DNA of 64,000 bases from Elephas maximus indicus (taxonomy: Eukaryota > Chordata > Mammalia > Proboscidea > Elephantidae), in the NCBI RefSeq assembly GCF_024166365.1, contig NC_064841.1, positions 30,682,001 through 30,746,000 of the forward strand, given 5' to 3'. Shown piece after piece: positions 23,801 through 38,800 of this stretch. Both the position numbers and the translations under genes were made by a program. The notes below the pieces were generated by a model that was not told where the DNA came from, did no database searches, and saw nothing but the letters and a program-made list of their open reading frames with translations. The first letter of the stretch is position 1. The number at the start of each line of letters is the position of its first letter.

Positions 23801-26800
23801 AATAAAACATCCGTCTTTTGAATTAGAAGAATGAAATAACAGGATTCAGGGAACTTCCTTTCATTTCAAAATTGTGCTTTCTTCTATTATTACTGAGTCT
23901 GCTAAGTATCACTCCAGGATATCGTTCATGACCTAATATAAAAGCCAAACCACACAGGACAAGTTATATAAATTACTTTTTAAAAGAACAAAAGCAAGAT
24001 ATTAGATTGACGAATTACAAACAATTCAGATTTCAAAGGGCATTTTTAAATAATATTTTTGATCAAAGATTGTCCAACTTTTTTTTTCCAATCAAGGTGG
24101 GGCCACAATGAATAATTATTACCAATAATTCATTTAAGGAGCATAAATGCACAGAAACTAGAAGCATGGTTATTACGTCTTTGGTGTTAAGTGAGACCAG
24201 GATTCAAATTAGAAGCTGAGTTACCTGGGCAAGTTACTTAACCCCTCTGAAGCTAAGTTACCTTGTATTTAATAAGTGGGTAATAATAAAAAGCTGTTGG
24301 GAGGATGAAATGAAACACATGTAAGATTTAGCAAAGGGATTAACACACAGTGATGGACAGATATTAGCTATTTGGGTTGGGTTTAATTAAGATACAAATA
24401 GTTTTAACTCTATTAAAGTTAACCCTACTTCTTCAAAAGATATTTGGCATTCCACGGTACAGCTGTACTATCATTTATTTCACCATTCTATTGAGGACCT
24501 TCAACTGTTGCCAGTTTTATCCTTTTATAGACAATACTGCAATAAACACCCCCTGCAACCTGCAACAAACAAGACTATCTGTGCAACTATGTGAGTATGG
24601 CATAGGAAAATTCCTGGACTGAAACTGTTAGGCCAAAGGGATGTTGTTGTTAGTTGCCCAGGTGATTCTAACTCATGGAGAATCCATGTGTGTCAGAGGA
24701 GAACTGTGCTCCATAGCGTTTTCAAAGCTGTGACCTTTCAGGGGCACACTGCAATGTGCCGAGGTGCCTCTGCGTAGATTTGAACTGCCAACCTTTTGGC
24801 TAGTAGTTGAGCTCCTACCAATTTGTGCCACCCAGGGACTCCAGATCAAAGGTATAGGCATTTAAGAATTTTAAGATATTTGCTAAATTACTCTCCTGAA
24901 TATATTCTACTGAGGGATTCGCGATTTTCCAGTATGTCAATGTGCACTCTTGAACAGATGCTTCGTGTAACTGTATGAGAATACCAATGGGCTCAATTTC
25001 TAGAAGTAGACTTGCTGGGTCAAAGAACACACATACAGAGACAGATGCGGGCAGACAGCGGCAGACGCGGGCAGACACACATGGAGTACACCCACTCCTC
25101 ACTTACATGGTTAGGTGCCAAAGACCAGATCATTATGCAAAAATTGGCTTTATGTGAAAATGGAGGGTTTTGTTTTTAGACCATCCATTTTCCCAATTTT
25201 ATTTAGAAAATACGTTCACAGAAATAATAACACCTAAGATTTACTGATGTGCTCATCACTGTGATGAGTCCAGTTGTGGATTATTCCTCTGGGGAAGAGG
25301 CTTGGGGGAGACAAAGCTGGATAAAGCTGGGCTGTGTGACTAGAGGGCCTACAGCTTAACAATGTCGCCTTCCTCCTGTGCTGGGTCAAAGCTTCCCTTG
25401 GAGAGTCACCTCCAGGCCTCCACTCCTACCCCTCTGCCCTCCAGGCGTGGCGAGTCACCAAGGCTCAGGGCTTCCTGTGAGAGTACTGGGAGCCTGGTCA
25501 AGCACCCAGCTCCATCAAGGTAGAGGCTTCAGGCCCAGTTCGGCTCACTCTGGGACATCGTTAAACCCACACACATTTCTGTCAAATGCCTTCCCTGATG
25601 CCTCTTTCTTTCCTTCCTTCTCACCCCACAGCAATTGTGAGCTGCAGGGCTTCAGGCCACATACCCAAACCCAGTGCCCTCAAGTCGATTTCGACTCATA
25701 GGAGCTGGGAAGTCAGAACAGGTGCCTGCTGGCTTGGTGCTGCCTGGGCATCCAACCAGAGACTAGGGCCACGGAGGAGGCAGGTCCCAAGCAGCAGCTG
25801 GATGCAGGAGGGAGTGGGGGGCAACCCAGCTTCCTGGGGGCTGCCTGGAGACCCTTCTAAAGGGAGGGGGCATTCCACTGCCATTGCCACCATGCCCACT
25901 GCCTTGTTAATGTGCTAAACAGTGGGATAATAGATTTTTTACTGTTGTTGTAAATGTGAAATGTCGGCTAATGAGACAGTCGACAAGTTAGTAGGTATAA
26001 ATGCATTTGATATTTGAAATAAATTTTCAAACTGCCCTCCATAAAAACAAACAGTGGATGTGTTATCCACACCTAGCAATCCATCAATTGTTAGAGTCCT
26101 GATTTTTCCCAAAGACTGGTTACTACCAAATTTTACAATCTTCTTAATCATTGTTGTTTTAACTTATATTTAGTGTGCATGAGATTAAGTATCCTTTATG
26201 ATTATTAGTCACTATTTCTTTATGACTTGAGAGTGCTGGGCACCTTTATTTCCCTCTCTAAATTTCTGAGATTGTACTTTAAAGATACACCCTGTTACTT
26301 ACCAAGAATTAATCCCATGACAAATGTCTTGAAGTGAACTGGGTCATAGATCCACACAAATACCTAAAAGAATCAAGAAGCCTAAGTGCTTAAAAGTTCT
26401 ACGGCCACATGAGAAAATTAAGCTTAATTCTGTATTTCAGATCCTCTATAGGAGTCCCTTCTAACCTCTTAAGCGGCAGAGATTGATAGGTGACCCATCA
26501 ATCACTCTGCCCTTCTTTCTTGGATGGTGACAGAAATCCTACATTTTACCTGTGTACATGACCGCCTGGTTTATAAAGTACCATTTCTAAGCCTTCACTG
26601 CAGGTAGGCATGACTATGCGACCAGGTTCTTTCCAACGGAATCCAGGCAGAAATGAAAACTGTCAACCCTTTGTAAAGTGTCCTTAAAGAGGCATGTCCT
26701 GTAGTCTCCCTCCCTCCTTTGGATGCAGATATAAGGCTGGCAGTCATTTTGGACTATGGGGTAATCTTTGCTTCTAGATTCACAAAGAGGAAAAAAATAA

Positions 26801-29800
26801 AAGCAGCCCCGGTCTCCTGACACCATGGAGCTGCCATACCTGAACATGAGAGAAACAAGCACTTTTGTTAAAACCACTGTTATTTCAGGTTTCCTATCAC
26901 TCACAGTTGAACCTGACTCTGACTGACAATCTTTTTTTTAAAATCTAAATTCAGAGGAAATATTGGTTTTTAAAAGTAAAGTAGCTTTTATATACTTAAG
27001 TGCAGGGTTAGATTTATATAAACTATCTTCCTTAGTGACATAGAAAACATAATCCTTAAACCTACTGAAATCTGGATTCTAATCATAGGCTATCTACACT
27101 CACCTCATTTCCATCCAGAAAAACTTGATCATCATGTGGTTCAAGCTTGAATTTTTTCTTAGTTTCCTTCTTTTTGGGAGTTCCTGGAGTTTCTTCCTAT
27201 GAAAACAAACATGATTTTATGCAAAGGAAAAACACAAACAAGCAAAAAATGATACACATACAGTCAAGAAGGTCTGACATATGTGACACAGAAATAATAA
27301 TTCTCAACCATGGCTTTTATAATAATCCTAAATACGGATCATTTATATGTAATGACTTTTGATTCTTACTTAATTTTAGTTGAGCTCACCTTTTTGGTTT
27401 CTTCCTTTTCGCCATCTTTCTTTTTCTCTTTTTCCTTCTTCATCTTTTCTTCCTTTATATTTTCTTTCTTGCTCTTTTTATCATCTTCTTTTCCACTTTC
27501 GGCTTTTCCTTTCTCTTTTTCTTTCTTTATGTCTTTATCATATTTCATTTTCATCACTTTTAGTGCTCGATGAAAGAACTGCTTCTTTAACAGCCTTGGA
27601 AACAAAAGATAAATGACGTTCTACTCCCTACCCATTTTACAGATATAGACTAAAATATGTTCACACACCAATAAAATGAGCAAAGGAAGACAAACTGGCA
27701 ACTTACAAGAGAAATTACTAACATTAAGTCCATGGAAAAATATTCAACCTTACTACAACTTTAAATAAGACTTTCTTTTTTTTCCTGAAAACACACACAC
27801 ACTCCTGATGCTAATCAGATTAGTATGAAACTGACTCTCCTACACATTTGCTGCTATCAACATCAACTGTCACTTTCCTACAGAAGTGCTTATATGCATA
27901 AGGTTTAAGGATGTTTACACTTAACTTTAAGTAACTCCAATTTTTGAATTAGAAGGAAAAATCAAAATATGGTTATTGAAAACATACACTAAGACACAAA
28001 AGGACATGAATTTACAGAACAATAAGAATTCTAAATACATTAAAAAGATGCCTACGAAAAGATGGAAAGGACCTGCTAAGAATGACTGTGCTAACAGATC
28101 AGTATCGGGACTATGTTAGGGTGACAGTACATGGGTTCTTTTTTCCGCAGTCATAACGATGTGCATAATGGTTTTATTCCTTTTATAAAATAAAAAGTTA
28201 GAACCTCTGGAATTTATGTCTATTGATCATAATCTATACTATAAAATCTAGTACCCAATCGGTTTATTTACCTATATTTATAGTAACTCATAGCTTTAAG
28301 AAACATTTTGAATGCATTATTGCCAATGTCTATTGAAACCTGATTTCACTCTACCTATCCTGGGACTTTTGTCCATACCAGTAAGAATAAAATATATCAC
28401 TAGATTCTTTCCTGCTCATCCCTGAAACTTAGTTTCATCAAATATAGGATGGAAAAGAGAAGTGATCAGGCTCCTCACTATTCAGATTTCAAAGCTAGTA
28501 TCATATCCCTCATCCTTTCCTTCTACTTCCTTCAGAAGTAGAATAGGAAGCATTTCCTATACAACTTCTTAGGGGGGAAAAAGCCTCCTCTCTCCTGAGT
28601 AGAGAGGTATAGAATGGCACAGCCCCAGCAGGACCATTTGCTTCTGTCATTCCTCCTGCACAGCTGCCCCACCTCCAGTAAAGAAAAGGCGACGTTAAAC
28701 TTTCACATTCAGGAAGGGTCAAATACTACCTCTACCACTTAACTAGCTGTGTGATGCTGCTTAAGTTACTTAATCTCAAAAATGGGGTTACTAATGGCAT
28801 CTAGCTCATAGGGGCTGTTTGCAGAATATGTGCCTGGCGTGTTAGCCATTATTATTATTGCTAAATAACAACATCTTCTGAATTTCATTAATAGTTACAG
28901 AATACACACACACACGGGTTCAAAATAATTAAAGCATCATTCCATTCTGTATTAAACAGAATCATTGGCTTATTCCTTGATTGGTCTTTAGAGAGACTAT
29001 CTGGTTCATTTTAGGCCTACAAAAGGGAAATCAACATTATTTAACATTCGTAATAAAATCAGAGCCCCAATTGGCTTTAAATGCATGATACTCAAATCAC
29101 TTACACAAAGCTCTCTGACATTTTCATACAGCAACTCACACTACTCAGTATGCTCTGCGTCTTTTGCCTTGAATGCATCTCCTGTCTCCCCGTCTGCTGA
29201 TTTGTTTCAAAAACTGATTATAACATTTTCTCTGTGAAGCTATTCTTGACAGGTTCTCCATCTATGTCCTTCCTTAATATAACTCCTTACAGACCTTATA
29301 CCACTTCATTGTAATTAGTTATGTATCTCCTTCCCCAATAGACTGGAATGAGCTTTGCGGCAGGGACCAAGCTACAGCCATCCTGTATTCCTGATGTCTG
29401 GAATATAGGAGGTATTCAATTTCATTGTTGAATTAGTAAATTGAAAAACAGCTTGTTAAGCCATTGAATTATATCTATACTTTTCCCTCATCTCAATTTT
29501 TTATTTCTGGTTTTAGAAACATTTACTGAATGCCAGACGAGTGTCAGGGACTCCACTACGTGGCAATGGTGAGTTTCTATTAAGTGTCCACATTATGCTA
29601 ATTGCATGAAGTTACAATAGTACAAAACAGTCCTACAACAGTCTTCAGATTTAGCTGGAAAAAATTAATTTAGGCAGAACTCTAAAACAGTTAAAGGTAA
29701 AACTGTGGGAGAACTTGAGATACAAAGATTAACGTGGGCTGGAGGACCAGGTAGAGGTGGGACTTGAGGGATGTACTTGTTAATATTTAGAGACAGGCAG

Positions 29801-32800
29801 GATAGAAGAGGGAGAACCATTCAGGGGAAGTGGCAGGTTATGATCAAAGAAAGACCAGACAAGAGAACGGGTGTGGCATACACGAGTGAGAAAGACATTA
29901 CTGGACTGGGGGTTGATGACGTGAAGACACAGGGAGCTAGGACGGTTAAGATTAAAGGTTGAAGAATCTGTACAGTAAACATTTGTTTCTAGACACATTA
30001 GAAAATAGTTTTGTGTGTGATCCTACATCTTCTTGTTTTCCCTCAAACTCCGTCAAGCCCACTTCGCAGTTTAAGAAAATGGCTGTGGTTGGGCAGGAAC
30101 GCAGGAGGGCTAGCCACCATAGGGTATCTGTGGTTGTCTTAGAAGCTACTCTTATGACTTATGCTTCTCTCTTCTATTTTAATGCAGAAAGAACACAAAG
30201 CAGATTAACCTGACATGAAGACAGTATAGTGCAGTGGTTAAGAGCACGGACTATGAAGCCAGACTGCTGGATTTAGAATCCTGGCTCTGCCGCTTACTTC
30301 CTCTGTGATCTGGGCACAGGCTGCGGGCAAGCTACCTAACTTCTCTGGGCCTCAGTTTCTGCCTTTGTAGCATCTCTTAATTTTTGCACGATACATAAAA
30401 ATAAATCTATTTTGAGGCAAGCAGAGAGCAGGAAGTTTGTACTTTGGTTAATTCTAATTATACAAACCGCTGTAAAGGAAAGGCAAACGTGAACTATACC
30501 ACTGCTGGCTCATCCCTACTCCTAACAATGAAACTTATGTTCTGAAAGGTCCATTTGTGATTCCAGTCTTTGGTAACTAATAACTTTTAGAAACACCTGA
30601 TAATTAATTTCATAGTTTAAGAAAACAGGTTGTGAAACAGTGACTTTGAGAGGGTTCTATCATGTGGCTGAGATATTTTAATGCCATTAAACAAAATACT
30701 AGTAAATGCTATGTGCACCTACCTAGCGAACACAGAAGATAACCTAAAATCTCAATTCCCATTGAATTTAAGCTTTAGCGTCATGAAAGCAAAACTCTGT
30801 CAATATCTATTAATAAATATATTTAATTATTTAAGTATTTAATATATTTATTTAAGCAAATCAAGAGGAAAAAAAAAATCAGCACACTTTTTTCCAAGAA
30901 AGAAGACAGTGATTTTTGTTTTTTACGTACACAGCTTACCATAGATTTTTTCAAAGGACAGGACCTGTTATGAAAGCCATGTTTACTGAACCGTCTCTAC
31001 TTCCTCTTAGAATCCTCAAGATAAGACAATGTAAATGATGCAGTTGTCTTGATTTTACAACGAGGTACTGTATTAGCAATCATTAAACAAGCAAACAGAG
31101 AAACAAGTCCGGCTTATAGCTCGGGGAATAGGCACTAAAAAACCAGGAACAACAGTTGCTAGGAATTCCTGCTAAAGGTTTGGGGAAAGAGACCTCCCTC
31201 TACAACCATCTGCTCTAGAAAAGAACTTTTTTGATGTAGGCACTGGTGTATGATTTTACGGCTTACCCTTCAGGGAATTCTACATGGTTTCTGTCAGCCT
31301 GGCAAATGTACAAATGGAATGGAATGGAAAAAATAAAAATTATAGTTAAAAACTATAATACTCATACATAAAAATAAAAAAATATCTCCAGAGGTACTGA
31401 ATAAATACAGGTTACACGTAAAAGCTATGCTTGAGCTATACTGCAATACTGCTACATTTAATGATGAGAATAGTTAAGAAGCTTCAATATGCATAACATA
31501 TTTTAAAATTACTACTTATGTTATTCTTTGCTAAGAAATAAACACTACCTGTTGCAGTAGTCAACCACAGATTCCCGAGTTGTAAATAAAGCTTCCTCTC
31601 CTTTCTTGGCCTTTGCCCACTTTGAGTCCAGAAGGCAATCCACTGCTTTTGAAGCTAAAAATACATTATTTTACATTTAGTATACCTGGGAATTCACGCC
31701 TATGAAGGTCAAATTACATAAAGCACATTACAACACTCTGGCAACAGAAAATAAATAGCGGCCCCATGTGTCAGGGCAGAACTGCCCCCACAGGATTCTC
31801 TAGGCTGTAATCTTTTTGGGAGCAAATCACCATGTCTTTCTCCTGAGGAACCAGGCTGGGTGGGTCCTGACTATAAACCTTGAGTTAGCAGCTGGGTACT
31901 TAACTACTGAGCCACCAGGGCTCTTTACTGCTGCTGCTACTAGAGATAGCTAAATATGTTAGATCTGAAGGGAGTGGCATGTGTACTTTTCTTTTTTTAG
32001 TGAATAGCAAAATCAATTGTAACACTAGAGAGAAGATAAAAGAATTTCTTTTCTGTAATGGCATTTCAATTTTAATTGGTGAAATAGGCAAATTTAACCA
32101 CTATTTAAGCTATGTGCTCTATTACAGATGAGTTCAACTTATAATGAGGTTATCTGGATAATGTGAAGAACCGAAGCTCCTGAGTTGGTTCCAACAGACT
32201 GAAGTGTAGTTTCACACTGAATTCTACTCCAGAGTTTTATAAAGATTAACATTAAGTACACATACTATCTGAACAAAGGTAGTGTAACAGTGGAAATAAA
32301 TCCCATTTAAAAATTTTCCAACAAATATTTGTTACTGGAAAGCACTTTTACCTTATTATAGAAATTTTCAATCATTTTAAAAAAGAATAATAAATCTCCA
32401 CAAACCCATTACCCAGCTTCAACAATTACACTTAGAGAGTATTAAAAGAACTTCCCAAAATCCCAAGTATCTTCATAAGATATACACAAATGGTTTTACT
32501 GCTATAAATAATCCTACCAATAAAGTAATCAACCCGGTGACCCATCATATTGGTGGACTTTGTTGGACAGTTGAATCGAAGATACTTGGCTACAGCCTTT
32601 TCTTCTTTAGATGGTTCACCAACTTCCTGCAAAATAAGAGTATTAATTTAGTGTAATTGTTTATTTAAGAAATTCATGCACTGAAGAAAAATTTATAGGT
32701 CTGTTCCATAAATCTTTTCAAGTACTGGCAGTCCCCAGATTATGAACCAGATCATTCCTGAGTCTGCTTTTAAGCCAGAATTTGTAGGTAAGTTGGAGCA

Positions 32801-35800
32801 GGTGCACACAGTCCTTATTTAGCCTTACTTTAAGCGCAAGATAAGGCTCAAAGCCTTCTCAATGATTTAAAAAGCTGCACATGCAGCAAAGGAAGGTGAC
32901 AGTGATGAAGAATTTGTTTAGAGTAGGGGTTGGTTCAATTGTTTCAAAGTCAAGGCAAATTCACCTAACGTTAATGAGCAAGGTGAAGTTGTCCATAAAT
33001 CGGACTTTCATTTGTAACCTAGGGACTTACTGTATAGGCCTTGCTGTCAAGCTGTCTCTGGAGCAGGCCTAGTATTATATACACAAGAAAGAACTGAGAT
33101 TTAATTAAACTGTATGTTTTTCAAACACAAGTTGATAGGGCCAAAGCCTGCCTGCCTCTTGCCCTCAGCTAGACGACATTTATTTTCAGTTGTTTTTCCA
33201 GTAACTACTTTGTACCAGTTCACCTTCACTCTTGTCAAAGCTATCATTAAAAAGATAAGAGGTTGCCAACAGTGACTGCCCAAACATCCAAGAAGCAGGT
33301 GCCATAAATAAATGTTAAACAACAACATCTAAAGCTAAGCTATGCACCCCGAAAAATGGGCAACAGACCATAGGAGGAGTTTCAAAAGAGCCAAATACAG
33401 CTACCATAGCATGATAGCCATAAGAACTAGTACCCCAGACGCTGAAGTTTTATTATTCCCTTTCCTCTCCCCTTGTGGTTACAAATCTCAAGATACTATC
33501 TGAGACTCCTTCCTGACTTTTTTTTTTTTTTTAAAACTAATGAGGCAAAAAGAAAAAATATAATAGGCAGAGAAATTACAATCTCAGTTGAAGAACTAAT
33601 TAATGGAAGTGAATTAAAATAAACAGTAATTTTAGAAAGGCTGCTTTAACCCTTGTTTCATTTCTCCCAACTATTCCTTTTCCCTATTACTTTCTTCACT
33701 GAGTGCATCAACCCCCATATTCACATCTTCTTTTACTTGCATTTATTCCCTTTCATTCTGAACTTCATTGATCTGACAATTCCTCCTGTGTAGTCTTCCC
33801 CACCCATGCAAGTACTCAAGGAAAGCAAGACAGTCCACATCTGTATACACCTGATGTACATACTTTCAAAAGTTGCCTTACTGCGCCATGCTGTTGAAGC
33901 GCAAGTATTCTTTAGTTTTGTAAGCATGTGCAAATTGTTAGCTGCTGTTGGCCCCTGGCCCAACTCATGCGACCCCATGCACAAGGGAACAAAATGCTAC
34001 GTGGTCCTGCGCCATGGGACTAAAGAGCCTTCAGAGCAGGCTGAGAAATTTCAATTTTACCCTGTAAGTAGCAGAAAGACCACTAGGAAATTAGTTACAA
34101 GACTACTACTGTAGTTCCAAATAAGATGTGTTATAATACATGTTAGGAATAGTAACAAGAAGGAAATGTGGATATTTGAAATATTTCAAAGGCAGAACAT
34201 ATAGGACTCAATGAAAAAGGATGAATGAAATAGATAAGTAAATGATGCCAAATTTCTAATTTGGTGGATCGAAAGAAAGGTTTTAATAACAGGAAATTTG
34301 GGAGAGAAGTGATTCTGAGGAAAAAGCAATCACATCAACTTTAGGCATGACATTTTACTTTTACTAACAAACCCTTTACTAAAAACAGGCATAAAGGTAG
34401 TGATCTACCATATTAATTGCTGACAGAAGTATCGTATGTAAAATCTGATTAAAAATTAGAATACATAAAAAACTGCAAGTCGATTATACAGTAGGGAAAC
34501 TGATACTACATGAACTCACAGAAGTTTTACATCTCACTTTAACAATTAACAAGTTCACCAAACTCTTTCCTAGAACTTAGTAAAGGCGCTACTAAACAAC
34601 AAAGAACAGAGAAGACCCAGAAAACACGGAATTGGATAATCTCTCCCAAATAGATTTAGACTTACCTATCCCCCTAATACTTTCCTGAGGTATCACTAAG
34701 CTCCCCTGAAACTGGGACTACAAAATGAGGAGCAGTAAATTCTATCAAGATACTGGTATAAGAACTGAAACTTCTCTTGCTCCTTCAAGTTTTTTCCCTT
34801 GTGAAATATTAAGAAACACTTAACGTAACTACCACACTGTAGACTGATGGTGATGAAGATTACAAAATTTGTGCATTTGCTAGGGTTTGGGGGCCATGAA
34901 GATTGTTTTAGTGTAGCAAAAACATGACCAGGGGAAGCTGGTTTTATAGGAAACCCTGCCGTGAGTCTTCACTCTCACTGCTCCCCTGAAGCAGCCTGAT
35001 CATGAAGCTATAAACAGTCTTACCTTCTTCCTGTTTAGACTATACTGCCTCCCCTCTTTGTTCACTTTTGATGTGAACAGGCCTTCAGAATGTTTTCATA
35101 GTTCTAGAAGCCTTCTGGAGCCCTGGTGGCACAGTGGTTAAGACCTTGGCTGCTAACCAAAAAGGCTGGCAGTTTGAATCCACCAATCGCTTCTTGGAAA
35201 CCCTATGGGACAGTCCTACTTTGTCCTATAGGGTCGTTATGAGTTGGAATCAACTCCACAGCATGGATTGTGTGCTGAGAAGCCTTCTAACAAGTGAAGG
35301 CCTTTTGGGAACAGTAGCACCTACTAATAAAAGAGAAACCAGCCAAACAATGCTCAAAGGAAGAAAACTTGTTTTAGCTCAATGAATGAGCTCAACTGTC
35401 TTAGATGGAAGAAGCTTAAGAAGAGTCAGTAAGTTGTGAAGCTAGGTTACCTTTCTTTATACTCAAATCTCAAGATTTTTGCTGCTGCAACTCACAATCC
35501 AAAATTACTTGAAAGTTTGGTTAGCAGAAGAACTAGATGGTGCCTGTCTATAACCAATCACTGCCCTGACAGGGAACACAACAGAGAATCTCTGATGGAA
35601 CAGTAGAACACTGGGATGCAGGTGTCAAATCCTCATAAAAAGACCAGGCTTAATGGTCTGACTGACACTGGAAGAACCCTGACGGTCATGCTCTCTGCAC
35701 CGTTTGTTAGCCCAAGGTTGGAACCACTCCCGATGCCAACTCTCCAGACATGCATTGGACTGGACTGTAAGACAGACATTGATACTGGTAAGGAGTGAGC

Positions 35801-38800
35801 TTCTTGGCTCAAGTAGACACAAGAAACTATGTGGGCAACTCCTATCTGGTGGCAAGATGAGGAGGAGAGAGGGACAGGAGCTGGATGAATGGACACGGGG
35901 AATACACGCTGGAGAGGAGGAATGTGCTGTCTCATTAGGAGAGCAGCTAGGAGTACATAGCAAGGTGTGTATAACTTTTTGTATGAGAGACTGACTTGAT
36001 TTGTAAACTTTCACCTAAAGCAGAATAAAAAAAATAAAAAGAAAAAAAGTTTGGTTAGAACACTGCTAAAATTATTTAACAAATACTATTTTTACTACAC
36101 AACGATCATATACTATAATGAAATGGGAGTTACCATTTCCTACAGAATTTCTGGTTTAGAGGAATTCTTACTCTATCCAGTCTTTACTCAGGAGGAAACT
36201 GAGTTTGTTAATGGTGGTGGAATAATTTGGAAATGGAAGAGGTGAGAACTGTACAACCTGATGAACACGACTGTCACTGAATTATATATTTTATGACTAT
36301 AAAAAAGTAAAAAAAAAAAAAAAAATTCAATACATATTTGAAGATTCTTTTCAAATATAAAATTTCATAACAGGATTCTAAATCAAGCCTTCCAGGAAGC
36401 AACACTTCGTTAACCTATATACAGTTACTGTATGTTCTTAAAGTTACAAAATTGCAGTTCTTAAAAAATTCTTTATTTTTAAATTTTTCATTTATTTGGA
36501 TTGGGATTACTCTCAATTTGAGAACCTCAATCATGAAAATTATATGATGTCAGTAAACATGCAGCTCACTTCTGGTTTTCAGGGGCCAGTAAAGTGAACC
36601 CAAGAAGGGAATGTGACAAAATACTCCTTACTTCCAACTTTGATGGGTATTTTAGTCATCTAGTGCTGCTACAACAGAAATATCACAAGTGGATGGCTTT
36701 AACAAAGAGAACTTTATTCTCTCACAGTCCAGTAGGCTAGAAGTTCGAATTCAGGGTCAGCTCCAGGGTAAGGCTTTCTCTCTTTGTTGGCTCTGGAGGA
36801 AGGTCCTTGTGATGCGGCAGTCTTCTGTTGGCCTGGGAGCATCTCAGCACAGGAACCTCAGGTCCAAAGGACTCGCTCTGCTCCTGGCACTGCCTTCTTG
36901 GTGGTATGAGGTTCCCCATATCTCTCTGCTCGCTTCTCAAAGAGACTGGCTTTAGACTCTACTGAATCTCACAGACCTCATCAATGTAAGTGCCGCTAAT
37001 CCATTTTATTACATCACAGTGATAGGATTTACAACATATAGGGAAATCACATCAGAAGATAAAATGGTAGACAATCATACAATCATACAAGGGAATCATG
37101 ACCTAGCCAAGCTGACAGATATTTTGGGGGGATAATTCAACCCATGACAATGGGACACCAATATCTGAAATTATGCTTCAGTAGAAAAAGCGGAAGAATT
37201 AGCTGCTTTTTTAACCCTGAACTTGTTTGCTTCAAGCATTTTCCCCTTCAAAGTACAAATATAATTCAAGGTCAATTCAAATCTGTTAAACAAAAATCTT
37301 TTCTAAACATGAAACATCAAGTAACAAATGACAGAAAATTCAGTTTATATTGCAGACCTTTCTGTCTACAAGTCTTTACAATAGAATCCTTTCTGTAACT
37401 CAAAAAACTCTGAACTTCTAATGGACTACATCTACCATAGCCTCCATCAGACTGAGTGCAGTACAACTAGATGGTGCCCAGCTACCATCACTGACTGCTC
37501 TGACAGGGATCACAATAGAGTGTCAAGGACAGAGCTGGAGAAAAACGTAGAACAAAATTCTAACTCAAAAAGAAAGACCAGACTTGCTGGCCTGACAGAC
37601 TGGAGAAACCCTGAGAGTATGGCCCATGAATACCCTTTCAGCTCAGTAATGAAGTCACCCCGAGGTTCACCCTGCAGCCAAAGACTGAACAGACCCATGG
37701 AACAAAACAAGGCTAAAGGGGCTCACCAGCCCTGGAGCAGGACTAGAAGGCAGAAGGAACAGGAAAGCTGGTAACAGGGAACCCAGGGTTGAGAAGGGAG
37801 AGTGTTGACATGTCATGGGGTTGTTAACCAATGTCACAGAACAAAGTGTGTAATGTTTGATGAGAAAACTAGTTTGTTCTATAAATCTTATCTAAAGTAC
37901 AATTAAAAAAAAAACTCTGAACTTTGTCATTACACTTGATTTTTTGTCTTAGAAAAATTAATAAAACCCAATCCACTGCGGTCGAGCTAATTCCTACTCA
38001 TACCAACCCTAAAGGACAGAGTAGAACTGCCCCATAGAGTTTCCAAGGAGCAGCTGGTGGATTCAAACTACCAACCTTTTGGTTAGGAGGCGAGCTGTTA
38101 ACCCCAAGGTGCCAAGCGATGTCAATATTAGAGTTTCTGATTCTGTGAGGGGTGAGGGAACAGCAAGAAACTAATTTTATAGGGTACTGTTTATCTTTAT
38201 GAATTTATCAGACTGCAGAGGTAGAGCTGAAAGTTCCAATCTTTAAAGTTTTTAAAACATTACATAATAAATTTGAAAATATTTCCCACTACAACAGCAA
38301 TTAATATTTACCTCTCATTGGCCTTCTCTGATGATAAACTTATAGGCATTATTCCTTCAAAACTGCAATTATTGTGTATGTTTGATTTTATGTTCCTTGG
38401 CTTTTCCTTTAACATGAATCTGTCTTTAAAAACAGTATAGGCCCAGCGCAATACTAACTGTGCTCCAAAATTTCCTATAACGTTTTTCTATACAGCCACG
38501 TAGAACTTCTAGGATGAGGAAATAAATGCCACATGTATTTTCATTCAGCAGTATGTCAAGCTGATTTTTAACAATCAGGTCCTCACATGTTTACCGGATC
38601 CTCAAATATTCAAAAAAACAGTTATAAGTAAATAGCTTATGTAACCCATTACCTAGTGGTTCATTTACTGCACAGATAGCTGTTAATCTTTCTTTCAGCA
38701 TATCAGAGTGTTTAAAAAAACAAAACAGCAATCCATCCCAAACCCTTCCTCCTTGGGAAAGAGGAAAAGGTTATCTGCCAAGCATAACTCACTTTTTCAA

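Larger units (their letters stand above)
27595..31548 (-). other. SEC62 intron 3
   Basis: About 3.95 kb, GT-AG, containing two MIR-like pieces and one L2-like piece and otherwise AT-rich unique sequence. No young SINE or L1 is seen, in contrast to intron 1. Confidence 0.8.

Noticed and set aside
25023..25085. CAGA/GGCAGACG-rich stretch as a possible regulatory array
   Set aside because: Irregular simple repeat of about 60 bp with no consistent motif spacing.
27310..27616. Plus-strand Ser/Phe-rich frames
   Set aside because: Antisense shadow of the Lys/Glu-rich SEC62 exon 4.
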